From: Channallabes apus
Lineage: Eukaryota > Chordata > Actinopteri > Siluriformes > Clariidae
Assembly (NCBI GenBank): GCA_030522415.1
Contig: CM060127.1
Coordinates: 15,048,646 to 15,112,645, forward strand
DNA length: 64,000 nt
Direction: 5' to 3'
The notes below the pieces were generated by a model that did no database searches, had not been told where the DNA came from, and saw only the letters and a program-made list of their open reading frames with translations. A program made the translations under genes and the position numbers. Shown in pieces: positions 38,316-51,080 of this stretch (position 1 is the first letter of the stretch; each line of letters begins with the position of its first letter).

Positions 38316-40079
38316 TAATTTTTACTATTTGTGCCATGTCCTGAGAGGACAGGATGCAGAGACGAGGAAGAAGAGGAGCTCGATGGTGCTCAGCAAACAC
38401 CTGAGAGCTTATTCTGGTGCTAATCCTGGTGCTAATCCTTACTTTAACATAACATTCAGTATCTGATATCAGTCAGGGGTATGACATTGGGTGAAGTGGT
38501 AGCGTTTAGCCTTTTATGATGACAGCCTTAGATATATTTCCCCAACTCTTCCAGTCTTCATTGTATGTATAGTATGTGGGGTATTAATTTGATATCCTGT
38601 ACAGTTATTTGAATAAGAAATAATTGCTTTCTAAATGAGAAAAAAATTTATATGTAAAATGTATTTGTAAAAATCAATAAGTGGAAAATAAACTAAAAAA
38701 AAATAAAAAATTCAGAGGAAAAAGGAACAGATTTTTTTTGGGTGGATGGTTTGGGGGGATGAAGGGGGAGAGGTAGTTGGAAGAGGATCAGAGACTGTGA
38801 TGTTTTCTCTAAAGACAAGAGACAAGCCTGTGTCTTCATTAACTGCTACCGCACTCGTTTTCTCTTTCTACATTTTTTTTTTTTTTTGCTTTTCCGTGTG
38901 CTTGTAATCAGCATCACTTCCCACCTTGCAGATGTAATCAACTCTGATTCACTCCCTAGTTCATTTATTTCAATTAACTTTTGTTTCTGTCCCCAGGAGA
39001 GCGACAGAGAAGAGAGGGAGTCAGACATACAGACTAGTGTGTGAGTGTGTGTGTTTGTGTGTGTCTGAGGAGTGTGTGTTCATGCGTGGGTAATGAAAGA
39101 GCTCTGGATTAGAAATTGAGCCAGTAAGAATTAACCATACCTGTGGAGAAACATGATGAAATATGGAAGGGAATTAAATCTTCCTCCTACAGCCTGCCTG
39201 GCTGTCTTTCTGCCACACACACACACTCTCACGCACATGCGCCTGTCTTATCTTTTTTTGAGGACCTTGACACAATTATTATGTCAGCTTATTAATGCTA
39301 TTCTGCACCAAAATCTAAATCTAACCTTCAACTCAGCAAGCCAAAGGAAATATTTCAGCTCTGTACAGTTTTCCTCTCGGGTAAAAAGCGTGTCCGAGCC
39401 TTTCAAGATGTCTGAAGGTGTGAATCAGAGGAAGACTCTCGATTCGATGCGATTTGATTCAAAAGCACTAAGGTTTATCGTCTGAGCTATTACATATTTA
39501 ATAAACACTGAAATGCTGTGTAACTTGTGTTGCTGATTGTTTAAATGTCATGGCTTGTACAAAGTGATACTGTAATGGTCCTCTCCATGCTCCAGTCCAG
39601 TTTGTGCATATTGCACCAACCACAAATAAACTCAAAAGAAGAAAAAAAACGAAGAAGAAGCCAAGATCATTTTGTAAAACAAGTATTTTTGCAAGTTATC
39701 TGTATACGATGTAAATGGGTTGTATATTTCTCCAAAAGCTTTGGAGTATTTTTTAAAAAATTCATACATTTTCATAATTAATTGTCATAAATCTACCCAA
39801 ATAATCATTAAAGTGTGAATCGTATCTGTCATTGATTCAACAAATCACATTGACCAACAAAAAATTTATTAAATCGCATAATCACACAGCTTTATTAAAA
39901 ACTATTGTCAGTACCCGTCATTCATGGTAAATAGTTTGTAGGAATAGGGTAAAAGATTAAAGCTAATAATAAGCGGATCAGCATGTGGCACATAACTGAT
40001 CATAACCTTCCTTTTACTCAGACTTTTGATTTAATTGGCAATGTTTAGTTTTCATAGTGTACGTGCCATTCTTTGAGTT
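38316..40079. other. Intergenic, no recognised gene
   Basis: AT-rich with a GT microsatellite at 39039-39064 and an A-rich stretch at 38690-38712. Confidence 0.45.
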
Positions 40080-40515
40080 AAGCCATGTTGTGTTGTGTTT
40101 TCGTGTCTGTGTATTGAGGATTGTGGTAGCTTACAGTAGGTGCATTACATGGTACAGTACATACAGTACATGATGAATTCGTCGCGTGACGCATACAGCC
40201 ACGACCACCGGTACTATATTCATCCAAAAAAGAGCAAGATGATGTGACACAATCTGGCAAAAAAAATGCTCATAAGTTTCCTTCTACTGAATATTTAGAT
40301 TTCATTTATGGTGCAGGTTTAACTTCAGTCAAATATCGAAGGACTGACAAAGGTTTATGAAATTTTGTTTGGTCAGTTTTGCGTGATCCCGTGACAAAAT
40401 CTGACTGGACAGACATACAGACAGAATATTTTTCAATAAATTTTTCAATATCATTGAAAGAGCAAGTTCTGCCCAATATACTGCACAGACTAAACCTTTT
40501 TTTTATTTATGTAGA
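40080..40515 (+). repeat. Unclassified dispersed repeat, copy 2
   Basis: Partner of 28100-28530: AAGGACTGACAAAGG, GGTCAGTTTTGCGTGAT, CGTGACAAAATC and AAGTTCTGCCCAAT align with it in the same order. Confidence 0.5.
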
Positions 40516-40873
40516 TATAAGTACAGGTGAAAGATTGCTGCAAGCCTTAAAGAGATTTTGATATGCAATTTGATATGCATATAAATTTCTTATAAATATT
40601 TCTTCAAACTGACTGTGAAATTTATCACGCAGAGTGCGAGTATAATAATGTAAGTAATCTGGGTTCAAAATCTGGGTTGTACTGTATGGCTAAGCAGAAC
40701 CAGAACCATACAAATATTTTCCAGAGGAACAAAGAGTTAAATTTGTACTAAATACACATTACTTTGAAAGATACCAATTTAATTTAGCTTATCGAGACTG
40801 CAGAAGCTTCATGTACTGTACTGTAAGTCTCAGGGAATGCATTTCTGCGAGAACCGAGGGTTGGCCCCAATTA

Positions 40874-40990
40874 TTCAATTCAATTCAATTCAATTTGTGT
40901 ATCGCTTTCATCAATTGACATTGTCGCAAAGCAGTTTTACACAATCAAAAAAATTATTTAAGTTTGTATGAAATGTGAATGTATATGAAT
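40874..40990 (-). mobile_element. LINE 3' end fragment
   Basis: TTCAATTCAATTCAATTCAA, then GTGTATCGCTTTCATCAATT and GACATTGTCGCAAAGCAG; same 3' terminus as the LINE at 14744, truncated to about 115 bp. Confidence 0.75.
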
Positions 40991-43325
40991 GAATGAATAT
41001 GAAAAGGGACAATGATAAGATTGTCCCTTTTCTACAATTATCTACTTTGTCCTCGCTTTCTGGGTGTACTTCACGTGTAGGTTTGTGTGTAGAGCAGGAA
41101 AAAAATGTACAAGAACCACCACACATTGTAATGTACTTACAGTATATGCACCTTATATAAAACATGTAGACAGACTTGGCTTGAATCAAAATCTAAATCA
41201 AGTTAATCCCTTTAATTAGAATCAAATTTCCCTGAACAGGAACAATTAATAAATCCTGCTGAATGGGATGGGATATCTGCCTATAGAGAGCGATGCTGTA
41301 TTCCTGTCATCACCTTCTCATCGGTACACATTGCTTCCAAATCTTCATGCTACTGTAATACCGCCATAAATGTCATCACACTCGTCAAGTTATAGATCGC
41401 AAACTAGCCGAGCAAAGTCTCTTAGTCGAGGCTGTATAGCTGCACTCAATTCTGGAACTTTCTGTCCAGCAAGTTCATCCTCCACTAGATCTAGGCACGA
41501 TTTTTAATTAATCTGATGTTGTTGACGCTATTTTTTTTTTTTAAGTTAAGATCACGAATCTTGACATCAGCCGCTAAATTCTCACAGAATGCTAGACACA
41601 TTAGCTCATTAGCGCCAAGATTGCAAAGTGCACCAAATACATTTCAAACTTGATATATGTACATATGTTTTATTTATTTATTTATTTTTAGATTTTGTTT
41701 AGTGTTTCAGATTTTTAAATTAACACAGGGTTCAAAGAGTTCGACAGAAAAGTTCTCAGCAAGCCCAGCACACACCCCCACGTTAAACTCCTCAAGGTTA
41801 GCGCCTGAGCAAGAAGGTTGCATTTTCCTGCTCTTTCGGCTTTCTTCAACTCAATCAAATTTTTAACTCTACCCTAATCTCGGGGGTTGGAAAGGTCATG
41901 GCGCGTGACGGGTGCTGAATAGAGATGAAGCCGTAGTGCCTCTCGTTTAAGGGGAACGATACACCTACACACCCAGCCTGAATGAGAAGCAGCGCTAGTG
42001 TGGATTAGCTGCGTTCTTTGACTTCTTCTTCTCCTTCCTCTTCTTCTTTAAGTGCTGATTTTGAATTTTAGAGGAGATTGATGTGCTTGTCGTCGGGGAG
42101 GTTCAGGCTCACTGTTTGCTTATGTGCTCTGTTTAGTGAATTTAATTTCCTTTGTTTGGCATTTTCATGCTCTACTTGTAAAGACGTTCTCGCTAATTAG
42201 CTCAGGGTTCAATCAAGGAAGGAACAGTAAACAGTTTTTTCAGTTTCCAGAGACACCATCGCCCCAGGTTTTAACGCGCTGGGTCTCGGGCGAGCCGTCT
42301 CGCGCTACACCTACTGTACACTGAGCTAATGCACTCGAGCCTCTCGTGTTCCTGAAGAGCTCCACTTGCTTTTGTCTCTCTACATCTACACCTCCGCAGG
42401 CTGCGCAAACACTCCATCTCCATTCCACCTTCCTTTTCCATCACCTTATTTTCCCTCTGTACAGTATATCAGTGACAGTGATTCTAACTGAGCCGAACGT
42501 GTTACCATGGCATGAGGAGAAACGGGTGAATTATACAGACATGCAAGCCAGATAAAAAGAGAGAAGATATCCACAGTCCGTTTTTTCTTTTCTTTTTTTT
42601 AAAACTGCACCTTCTTTTCTCTTTTAAGCTGCTACATTGCTATCAATAATGCAGAAGGTTGTTTTTTTTCCCGTTTTGAACCCTGGTTGTATCGTGAATG
42701 CAAGTCAGCGCAGTATCTCACAGCCTATTGGACGGCTAAAGCCTCGGCGGTACACATTAAACTCACCGCTGCTCATTAACTCCTAACAGGGCTCGCAAAT
42801 GACTTCATCATTAGTAGTTTTATGGCGTGAGTCTTAAAGCATTTACGAGAAAGGCATAAACTAACTGGAAAACAGGGTCATTATTTATGCAGGTGAGGGT
42901 TTTTTTTTTTCAATTTAACACAGCTTATAAATATAGCGAATACAGTACGTCAAAACAATATGACATTGCATCAAATCAGAATCATATTAGTGACTCAATT
43001 AGCCAAATTGTCTTTCATGTGGATTAGGTGAAAACTACTCAATATGTACTGTATGCCCGAACTTAATTTAAAACAATAATGACATTAATCTGTTTATTGA
43101 CTTCGACTTTGCATTGCAATTCATTTTCATCACTGTGTTGGAGTCGTGTCAAGCTGAATTGCAATTGCCGTATAATCACAAGCTCTACGCCATATATAGG
43201 AGTGTTGCTGTACTCAGAAGGAAATGATTTCTTGTGCTGGCAGAGCCACTCTTTCACAAATTGAGATAGGGGAATATTGTATAGTCATGTCATCATCAAA
43301 GAAAAACTCCATACTGTAGATGTGA
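40991..43325. other. Intergenic, no recognised gene
   Basis: AT-rich with T and A homopolymers. Some short unrelated open frames but no conserved motif. Confidence 0.45.
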
Positions 43326-43395
43326 TAACTACACATCGCAACTTGATGCAGATCTCATCTCTTACCAGACTCTTCTCTCCAAATTCTCATGTGCT

Positions 43396-45201
43396 GTGAC
43401 TTCTGCCAAAACTACCTTCTTCAGAGACAAGCTGGAAGCCGCTGCACATGATCCTGGCAAACTCCACAACATCTTCTCCTCACTACTCAACCCACCAACT
43501 CCTCCTGCCCCTTCCTCTCTGACTGCTGACGATTTTGCCACATTCTACGATGGGAAAATTGCAGCAATCCGCCAGTCCTTCGCTCCCAACCAAACTCCTA
43601 CAGCAGAACCTCAGGACCTTCCCTTCCCTCCTTTAGCAGAATTCTCCAACTTGTCATCTGATGAGATTCAGCAGATCATCTCGTCATCTAACCCCACCAC
43701 CTGTTCATTAGACCCAATCCCCTCCACAATGCTCCAGGCAATCTCACAAGACCTCCTTCCCTTCACCACAACCATCATCAACCATTCCATATCATCTGGT
43801 CATGTTCCTGCTGCTTTTAAGAAGGCAAGGGTTATTCCCATCCTCAAGAAACCCTGCCTGGACCCATCAGAAGTTAACAACTATCGCCCGGTATCACTTC
43901 TCTCTTTTATTTCCAAAATTCTTGAAAGAACTGTTTATAACCAAATGTCTCTTTATCTCTCACAGAACAACCTTAATGATCCCAACCAATCTGGATTCAA
44001 AGTGGCACATTCCACAGAGACTGCCCTTCTGTCAGTCACTGAGAAGCTCCATGCTTATAGATCTGCTAAACTGTCATCTGTTCTCATCCTCCTGGACCTG
44101 TCAGCTGCATTTGACACGGTGAACCACAAGATTCTATTATCTATTCTTACAAGCCTTGGAATTTGTGGAACAGCGTGGCAATGGTTTGCTTCTTACCTAG
44201 AAGATAGGTCATATGAGGTAACATGGAGGGGATCTACATCTGCTCCACATAGACTATCTACTGGTGTCCCACAGGGCTCAGTACTTGGTCCTCTTCTATT
44301 CTCCCTCTATACCCAGTCTCTTGGTAAAGTCATATCATCGCATGGATTTTCATACCATTGTTATGCAGATGACACCCAACTTACTCTCTCCTTTCCTCCC
44401 TCTGACACTCAGGTTTCCACCCGGATCTCAGCATGTCTGGCAGACATCTCATCCTGGATGACTGTACATCAGCTAAAGCTCAATCTGAGTAAAACTGAAC
44501 TGTTGTTCATCCCTTGTGACTCATCCCCAGGTCAAGACCTTGTGATATCCCTGGACAACAACCAAATCACTCCTTCAGCCACTGCCCGCAATCTTGGGGT
44601 AACCGTGGACAACCATCTGTCATTTTCCCTACACATCGCTAACCTTACTCGCTCTTGTAGATTTCTTCTTTACAATATCAGAAGAATTCGCCCATTTCTT
44701 TCTTCACAGGCTACTCAGGTGCTTGTTCAGTCCCTTGTTATTTCAAGACTGGACTACTGCAACTCACTTCTGGCAGGTCTGCCTCTGTCCACGATTCGTC
44801 CTCTGCAACTGATCCAGAATGCAGCAGCACGTCTCGTTTTTAACCTCCCCAAGTTCTCCCACACCACCCCACTCCTCCGCTCCCTGCACTGGCTTCCTGT
44901 AGCTGCCCGCATCAAATTCAAAACGCTGATGCTTGCCTACAAAGCTAAAAATGGCCCTGCACCCACTTACCTCTCTGCTCTAATCACACCACGCACTGCA
45001 CCACGTTCCCTCCGATCCTCCAGCACTGCTCGCCTCATCCCACCATCTCTCAGGGATCGAGGGCGACATTCATCCAGGCTCTTTTCTGTTCTGGCACCTA
45101 GGTGGTGGAACGAACTTCCTCTAGATGTCCGTACAGCAGAGACTTTGACTATCTTTAAACGACGACTCAAGACGCATCTGTTTCTCCAGTACTTGGACTA
45201 A
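43396..45201 (+). CDS. L2-type LINE reverse transcriptase (ORF2 3' part, intact 601 codons)
   Basis: Mobile-element protein, not a host gene. A linker (residues 1-150) is followed by the [47 protein letters not shown] (first catalytic Asp, residue 240), [15 protein letters not shown] (about 290-304) and CYADDTQL (YADD, residues 323-326). Then come LGVTVDNHLSF and SRLDYCNSLLAGLP, and the C-terminus has RLKTHLFLQYLD. No stop or shift over 1.8 kb. The listed first codon is GTG inside a longer open frame, so the true ORF2 start lies in the missing 5' part. It lacks the endonuclease and so cannot retrotranspose normally by itself. Confidence 0.85.
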   Translation: MTSAKTTFFRDKLEAAAHDPGKLHNIFSSLLNPPTPPAPSSLTADDFATFYDGKIAAIRQSFAPNQTPTAEPQDLPFPPLAEFSNLSSDEIQQIISSSNPTTCSLDPIPSTMLQAISQDLLPFTTTIINHSISSGHVPAAFKKARVIPILKKPCLDPSEVNNYRPVSLLSFISKILERTVYNQMSLYLSQNNLNDPNQSGFKVAHSTETALLSVTEKLHAYRSAKLSSVLILLDLSAAFDTVNHKILLSILTSLGICGTAWQWFASYLEDRSYEVTWRGSTSAPHRLSTGVPQGSVLGPLLFSLYTQSLGKVISSHGFSYHCYADDTQLTLSFPPSDTQVSTRISACLADISSWMTVHQLKLNLSKTELLFIPCDSSPGQDLVISLDNNQITPSATARNLGVTVDNHLSFSLHIANLTRSCRFLLYNIRRIRPFLSSQATQVLVQSLVISRLDYCNSLLAGLPLSTIRPLQLIQNAAARLVFNLPKFSHTTPLLRSLHWLPVAARIKFKTLMLAYKAKNGPAPTYLSALITPRTAPRSLRSSSTARLIPPSLRDRGRHSSRLFSVLAPRWWNELPLDVRTAETLTIFKRRLKTHLFLQYLD

Positions 45202-45202
45202 C

Positions 45203-45205
<3 letters not shown>

Positions 45206-45242
<37 letters not shown>
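45206..45242 (+). repeat. Poly-C/poly-A tract
   Basis: C run followed by about 27 A, within the LINE 3' UTR. Confidence 0.95.
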
Positions 45243-45247
<5 letters not shown>

Positions 45248-45349
45248 TTCCCAGTTGTGTTCGACTAATGGCACTTAGTTATAAACCTAGTTAACCCAGT
45301 GTAAGTATGTATCCAGTGATGTTAACTTTAAAGCACTTTTTTGTAAGTC

Positions 45350-45366
45350 GCTCTGGATAAGAGCGT
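45350..45366 (+). promoter_or_regulatory. LINE 3' stem-loop with GGATA loop
   Basis: CGCTCT / GGATA / AGAGCG: a perfect 6 bp stem and 5 nt loop. The same hairpin occurs inverted in the SINE at 48107-48293. Confidence 0.8.
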
Positions 45367-45400
45367 CTGCCAAATGCCTAAATGTAAATGTAAATGTATA

Positions 45401-48101
45401 ACATGGTCATTCAGTAAATTCAGGTCGGCAGCTGACTTTATTTTATTGCCACCAAGACCTAAGCACCTGACGGAATTTTAGATCATAACACTGCCTCCAG
45501 AGGCTTGTACAGTGGCCACTATGCATCATGGGTGCATCGTTTCCTTTATTAAAATTACTTAATAAAATAGATTAATTCAACTGCATAATCAATTGAATCA
45601 ATCTGCTTTATTCTATAATACTGTATATTTCAATATTAACATACATGTAAGTATCAGTGAAAGATTGCTACAAGCTACTTGCCTTAAAGAGGAAATCCAT
45701 GTTTTTTCAAGTCTGTCTTTAATGACAATTATGGTGCACTTCCATAAATCTTGGTTTTAATTACAAAAAAAAGTTAGATTTTAAATTTTTTATTAGATTT
45801 TAATTATTTATGCGCTTCTTATCCTGACACACCCATCGCTTTGGAATAGGGTCGATCTGAACTCATCACATGACCCTTTTCCATTGCTAGTAAAATAGTC
45901 TGACTAACAAGTGGTTTTCTTATGTATACACAGCTGTTTAGTTCCAGTCCTGTTCTCATCACATTGTGCGTGAAAATGCTCTTCCTTTCACTATTAAACA
46001 GTTTCTACTGACGATTTTTTTATTTATTAATTTATTTTAACAGCATCTTCCCTAAGCATTTAAATTATATCCTTTCTTTCGTGCATGATGTTGATGGTTC
46101 AGCTCTATCTTTTTAGGTTTAATAATAATTCATTAGATGGTTCTTAACCCAATTCCAGTCATTTGAATGTTTTCTTTGCTTTATGCAGGCCAATACAGTA
46201 ACTGGGGCCTTCTGAAATGCCAACTTTTAATTTGGCAAAGCGGTATACTGTCTTTTACATTGACTCCACGTCATGAGAGAGAGCCTGAGATAAATGCAAG
46301 TGCATGTTAGAATTTTAATCAAACTGGCGCAAGTAAACAGAGAGTCCAAAACATGGGGCAGAGTCAAAATCATGGCCAGTCGAAGAGTCAGGCGATCTGT
46401 GAACAGAACATCAAAGGCAAACCCGAAATGCTTAAAAAAAAAAAAACAGATAGCAGATGGAGAGAGCAAAAAGAAACCACGATATGTAACCCAAAATGCA
46501 AAGCTGGTACGGCAAGGTGAGGTTAAGGCAAACTGAGTGCTACTTTGCAAAATTGTCCCCTTGGAATTACAGTATAAGGTTCTAGCTGCATTCAGAGGGG
46601 TTTTGAGATATCTAGTTACAAAGATTTTCATAGCACTCTACAGAGAAAAACTGTTTCATGCCTTTTTATTTTCCAAAAATGCATAACACTTAAAAAAAAA
46701 CGTCATATTATGTTAATACATTGTCACAGAGTAAGACAATGTAAATAACTCTTAAAGTCAGATAGAACCTTATAATTGCAAGGGGATGAAATGATGAGAG
46801 TCTGTGTATATAAAGGGTGTAAGTGTGATTGGGAATCAGTGTGCATAGATTAGTATTTGGGTCTCGGTGAATGTGGTGAAGTAGTGGATTCTGGCTCTGG
46901 TGTGATACTCAACCATGCATACTACTGTAGATACTCCACTTTTTTGCTAGAAATGTCAAAGATTGTGTACTCAGTAAGTCACTCAAGTCTCATTATGTTT
47001 TACTCACATATAAAACGATTCTCTAATAACTCGACATTCTAAGCTTTGCCTTTTTTACTGCCTCCCACAGCTCTCAGAAAGCATTTCGATCATGTCGAGA
47101 AATACTGGAATTTCTGTTACTGTATATTTTAAAATAAGGAAAAAAAATCTGAAGAACCCAATGAGAAACCAAAATATCCTCACTCGATTATTAGTCGTTC
47201 ATATTACAGATAGCTCATTCACATTTAATTGAAGCAATTGTGTAATTTAATCACCAACGATAACAGTGATAATACTACAACTAATTTTAGTCTTCTGATT
47301 ATAAACAAACTGTTTGTAGACTGATGTAAATTCATGTGCAGAGTCCTGAGCGTGATGATCTCCCCAACTGAAGGCATTAACGATCCAATCTGAAATAGGC
47401 TTAGATACATAACTTACATGCAAGTAATTGGGGTTCAGGCAATGCTATTCCTAAAAAACTAAAAATTATATTCAAAGAACAAAGAAAAACAAAGGCAATG
47501 AAAGCAAATAAAACCAGGGGATACTTGTTAATTATCTGTTCAAAAAGCAATTTTCCATGCTTCATCCTGCTGGTACTGTAGAGTGTGTATTTTCGAGTTG
47601 TTCAATGTTAGCCCAAGAGAGAGAGAGAGAGAGAGAGATCACTGATGAAGCAAACATTGACTTAATCTATTGGATAAAGTAGTTAGCAGGAAGAGAAGAT
47701 GTGCTCAGGGAAGCGAGCAGGTAATCATCTCCAACACGAAAGGATTATCACATTTATACCACTGCCATGTTGAATTCTACATTCTGGTTATTAAGAAGGT
47801 ACTGGATCATTTTTAAAAATCTTTACCATTAACCTTGGGAATAAGCTTTCAGTGAATATGTTGGCGATGTTCACATGTAGCAATTCCAATTTTTTTCTAT
47901 TCTAGTGCTGTCTGAATGCACAAATCTGGTGGATTTCAGACCTGAGTCACTTTCGCATGTGCTCCTACAGTAGATCGGATACATCTGAAATGTGGTCATG
48001 TGACTTGAATGAGAACAAACAGATCGGAATTCATGCGACTTTTTACCTCATTGCTCGCTGATGTCATCAGTCAGGGAAATCAATGTGGGGAATAATTCAT
48101 A
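45401..48101. other. Intergenic, no recognised gene
   Basis: AT-rich, with a GA run at 47614-47638. The stretch 46270-46540 (CAAAACATGGGGCAGAGTC etc.) looks like decayed LTR or transposon sequence, family unknown. Confidence 0.4.
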
Positions 48102-48298
48102 GCAACATTTACATTTAGGCAATTGGCAGACGCTCTTATCCAGAGCGACTTACATTTTTTTTTTAATTCATTACACATCTGAGCAGTTGAGGGTTAAGGG
48201 CTCAAGGCAACAGTGGCAACTTGGTGGTTGTGGGGTTTGAACCTGGGATCTTCCAAAACGTAGTCTAATGCCTTAACCACTGAGCTACCCCTGGCAAC
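48102..48298 (-). mobile_element. tRNA-derived SINE with L2-type 3' tail
   Basis: Body 48107-48293, GCAAC duplicated on both sides (48102-48106, 48294-48298). On the minus strand: TAGCTCAGTGGTTAAGGC (A box), GGTTCAAACCC (B box), a short body, then GTAAGTCGCTCTGGATAAG and AGCGTCTGCCAATTGCC, nearly identical to the end of the L2 LINE at 45343-45398. Confidence 0.85.
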
Positions 48299-48734
48299 GC
48301 TAGCAACAGCTGCTAAAACAGCTAAAGCAAGGTACTGTATTTGGCTTTCTTCCTTATTCTAACCAACTGCTTGCCATCCTCCAAAACAAAATCCCAAGCC
48401 TATTTTTTTTTTGCTACAGTAAAATTGCATCCATTAATTGAAATAAATATGTGTTTTAACCCAGATAACGTGAGCAAAGATGCATCGATGTGCACACGCG
48501 TCCCGTTTCAGAGGACACACTCGGCCACATTAGAGTCAGATAAAAGCCACCAGAGGTTTAAAAGTAAAAGTACTGTAACTTCAGTGAAATTTTACTGAAG
48601 TACAAGTAAAGTTACCATTATAAAAATCTAATCAAGTAAAAGTAAAAAGTAGCTCATAAAAATTTTACTCAGTGTAACAGTTACCGAGTCACTTTTTTAA
48701 AAGCGGGGGTGGAATGGGAGGATTCTAGTGTAGT

Positions 48735-49115
48735 TCAAAAAAGACATTCATTCATTCATCTTCTGTACCGCTTTATCCTCTATTCAGGGTCGCGGGGGAC
48801 CTGGAGCCTATCCCAGGAGACTTCAGGCACTAGGCAGGGTACACCCTGGACAGGGTGCCAATCCATCGCAGGGCACACACTCATACGCACATTCACACAC
48901 TACGGTCAATTTGGGAACACCAATTAGCCTAACCTGCATATCTTTGGAGGAAACCGGAGTACCCGGAGGAAACCCACCAAGCACGGGGAGAACATGCAAA
49001 CTCCATGCACACAGAGACGGGAATCGAGCCTGGCCGGGGAATCGAACCCAGACCCTAGAGGTGCAAGGCGACGGTGCTAACCACTACACCACCGTGCCGC
49101 CCCTCAAAAAAAGAC
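48735..49115 (-). mobile_element. tRNA-derived SINE, complete, antisense
   Basis: Body about 48746-49103, flanked by TCAAAAAAGAC / TCAAAAAAAGAC. Reversed copy of the family at 27248: GGAATCGAACCCAGACCC is the B-box region and GTGCTAACCACTACACCACC the A-box region, with a CATT/CATTCATT tail. Confidence 0.88.
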
Positions 49116-49282
49116 AAACGGAGATAAATCTCAAACCAGTTGCTTTTAATTGAAGGAACACCTTTGCACAATAAAGATGTTGCCCTTCTTGTGCTTGAAA
49201 TCGAAATGGCCGCTTAAATATGGCGAGACGTTTGCTTCATAAGAATTTGATGGCATTCCGCTTTCAGCTGGGTCTGCATCTT

Positions 49283-49400
49283 TCAAATTCAAATTCCAAA
49301 TTCAAATTCAAATTTTATTTGTCACATACACTTTTAAATGCAGTGAAATGCTTTTTGCGACCACAGGGTCGCGACGGCAGCCATTTCCCAGGCGCCATCA
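49283..49400 (-). mobile_element. Rex1-like LINE 3' end fragment
   Basis: TCAAATTCAAATTTTATTTG, CACATACAC and GCAGTGAAATGCTTTTTGCG match the 3' end of the Rex1-like element at 16871. Confidence 0.7.
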
Positions 49401-50849
49401 TAGAAAACAAGGAATCAGATACATTAGGATCTCTGCCATCTGTTTTGTCCGTCTCCATCATTCTTGTGAGTTTAGGGCGTTTGTTCTTCACGTCCATCAA
49501 TCAATCAGCGCAGTGGTTTCAGGGTGCAATTTAATAAAAAAAAAATACATTGTTTACTCATTAACGAATATGATTTAAAATGTAGCAAAGTACAATACTT
49601 CAAACAAAACATACATAAGTAAAATTACTGACTTTAAAAACTATTTTAAAAAGCAGAAGTACACAAAAAAACTATTCAATTACAGTAACGCGAATAAATG
49701 TCATTTGTCACTTTCCACCTCTGAAAGCCACTAGAAATGATGTTGGACCGACATGACATGCAAATCTGATCTGACCAAAGAATCAGAACTGAACAATGTG
49801 GCTTGCAAGGTGAACGTGAGCTTAAACTTTCCCTGTGGTATAGAAAAAAAAGCAACTCTACCTGTATGGTATAGTACTCCTATAATATCCTAAAACAGCA
49901 CATCCTATCCTAACATCCTACAGTACAGTATGTCTAACACACAGTCTCCTGCTGTACATAATGTACCAGATAATGTTTTGGAGCAGCTATGATATTTTTA
50001 CGCCTTCTATAAGGATTTTCTACGACTACACTTTCTCGCACTAGGCAGCATTGTTACGAGAAAAGATTTGGACTTTTAACACTCTGCCCTTTGATTTAAG
50101 TGAAAGATCTGTGTATTTCTGCACAGCACGAAAACTGCAGCTTGGCCTCGGTGCTCCGTCATCCTGCGGCCCGAAACGCATCACACACATCACTCAAATC
50201 AATTTAAACACACGAGGGGATCCCCAGCAGGGATGTCTCGCTGTCTCTGTGTTTTTCTCTATGTCTCTGTGTGGTTCTTGTCTACTGGACAAGACAACGT
50301 GATGGGAATAATGACAGTCGACTTGGCCTTCTCTCTTCTGTAGTGGCTCCTCACTGTGCTCTTCCTGTCTTTTCTGGATGAAATCTTGATTTTTTTTTTA
50401 TCATCTTTCACTGCACTGTGTGTAGAAGGGAATATAGAAAGAAAAAAAATCTCCTGCTTAACAACTTCCACATTAATCTTAGATAGTAGTGTACTGGGAT
50501 TTCGCCTTTGCTTCATCTCCACCTAAAGACTTTTTTTAGTGGCACTTTAGTGCTTCGTTCCATCCATCTCTCTGAACTCACCTATACTTTCTGCTCAGCC
50601 AACAAACCAGGCGTCCTGCTTAACACTACAGTCCGTGCCATGACACTTATCTGCATCGTATCCTGTAACTGTAGCCGTAACATCTCTCTAATCATTTTAG
50701 AGTATGCAAAGGTATGATCAGAAGTGCTTACTGTTACACTGCTGTAGTATCAGCAGGCATTAAAGTGGGACATCAGATACCGATCCATTTGTAAAGACAT
50801 TAAACATGCATCTATTGGGGTTTGTCTCTTTTATTCTTGCATATTTAAT
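49401..50849. other. Intergenic, no recognised gene
   Basis: AT-rich. Sequence from 49401 to about 49530 may be further LINE remnant. No conserved open frame. Confidence 0.4.
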
Positions 50850-51080
50850 ACACAAGATCTGGCACAGGTTTTACATCGGATGCCCTTCCTGTACTACCAT
50901 CCATTTTTTTCTAACCAGACTCGGTACCTGCACTGCATTTATGTACAGTAGCGGTAGGGTTGTATGAAGTGTACTGTAGGGTTCAGGGTCTTGCACAGGT
51001 GATGCATAGGTGGTGGCACTGCCTGACCCCCCGACAAGCAACCCAGAGCCTCAACCACCTAAACCATCACTGCCCATCAG
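50850..51080 (-). mobile_element. Degraded SINE (same family as 21782-22212)
   Basis: TTTACATCGGATGCCCTTCC, GTTCAGGGTCTTGCACAGG and AAGCAACCCAGAGCCTCAA match that copy in order, with many substitutions. Confidence 0.6.

Larger units (their letters stand above)
43326..45400 (+). mobile_element. L2-clade LINE (UnaL2-like), 5'-truncated
   Basis: About 2.07 kb. An intact RT frame is followed by a 3' UTR with a poly-C/poly-A tract (45206-45242) and a 3' end carrying the stem-loop CGCTCTGGATAAGAGCG (45350-45366) and AAATGT tail repeats. The GGATA loop is the one described for eel UnaL2, where RT recognises it. The endonuclease half is absent, so the insertion is 5'-truncated. The frame stays open upstream to about 43333. 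Confidence 0.85.

Noticed and set aside
43396..45201. Long + strand open frame as a host gene
   Set aside because: Motifs (SAAFDTVNH, PQGS, YADD) and the L2-type 3' tail show that it is LINE reverse transcriptase.
46260..46540. Possible LTR remnant
   Set aside because: Phrases resemble fish LTR sequences but no ends, partner copy or coding part could be placed.
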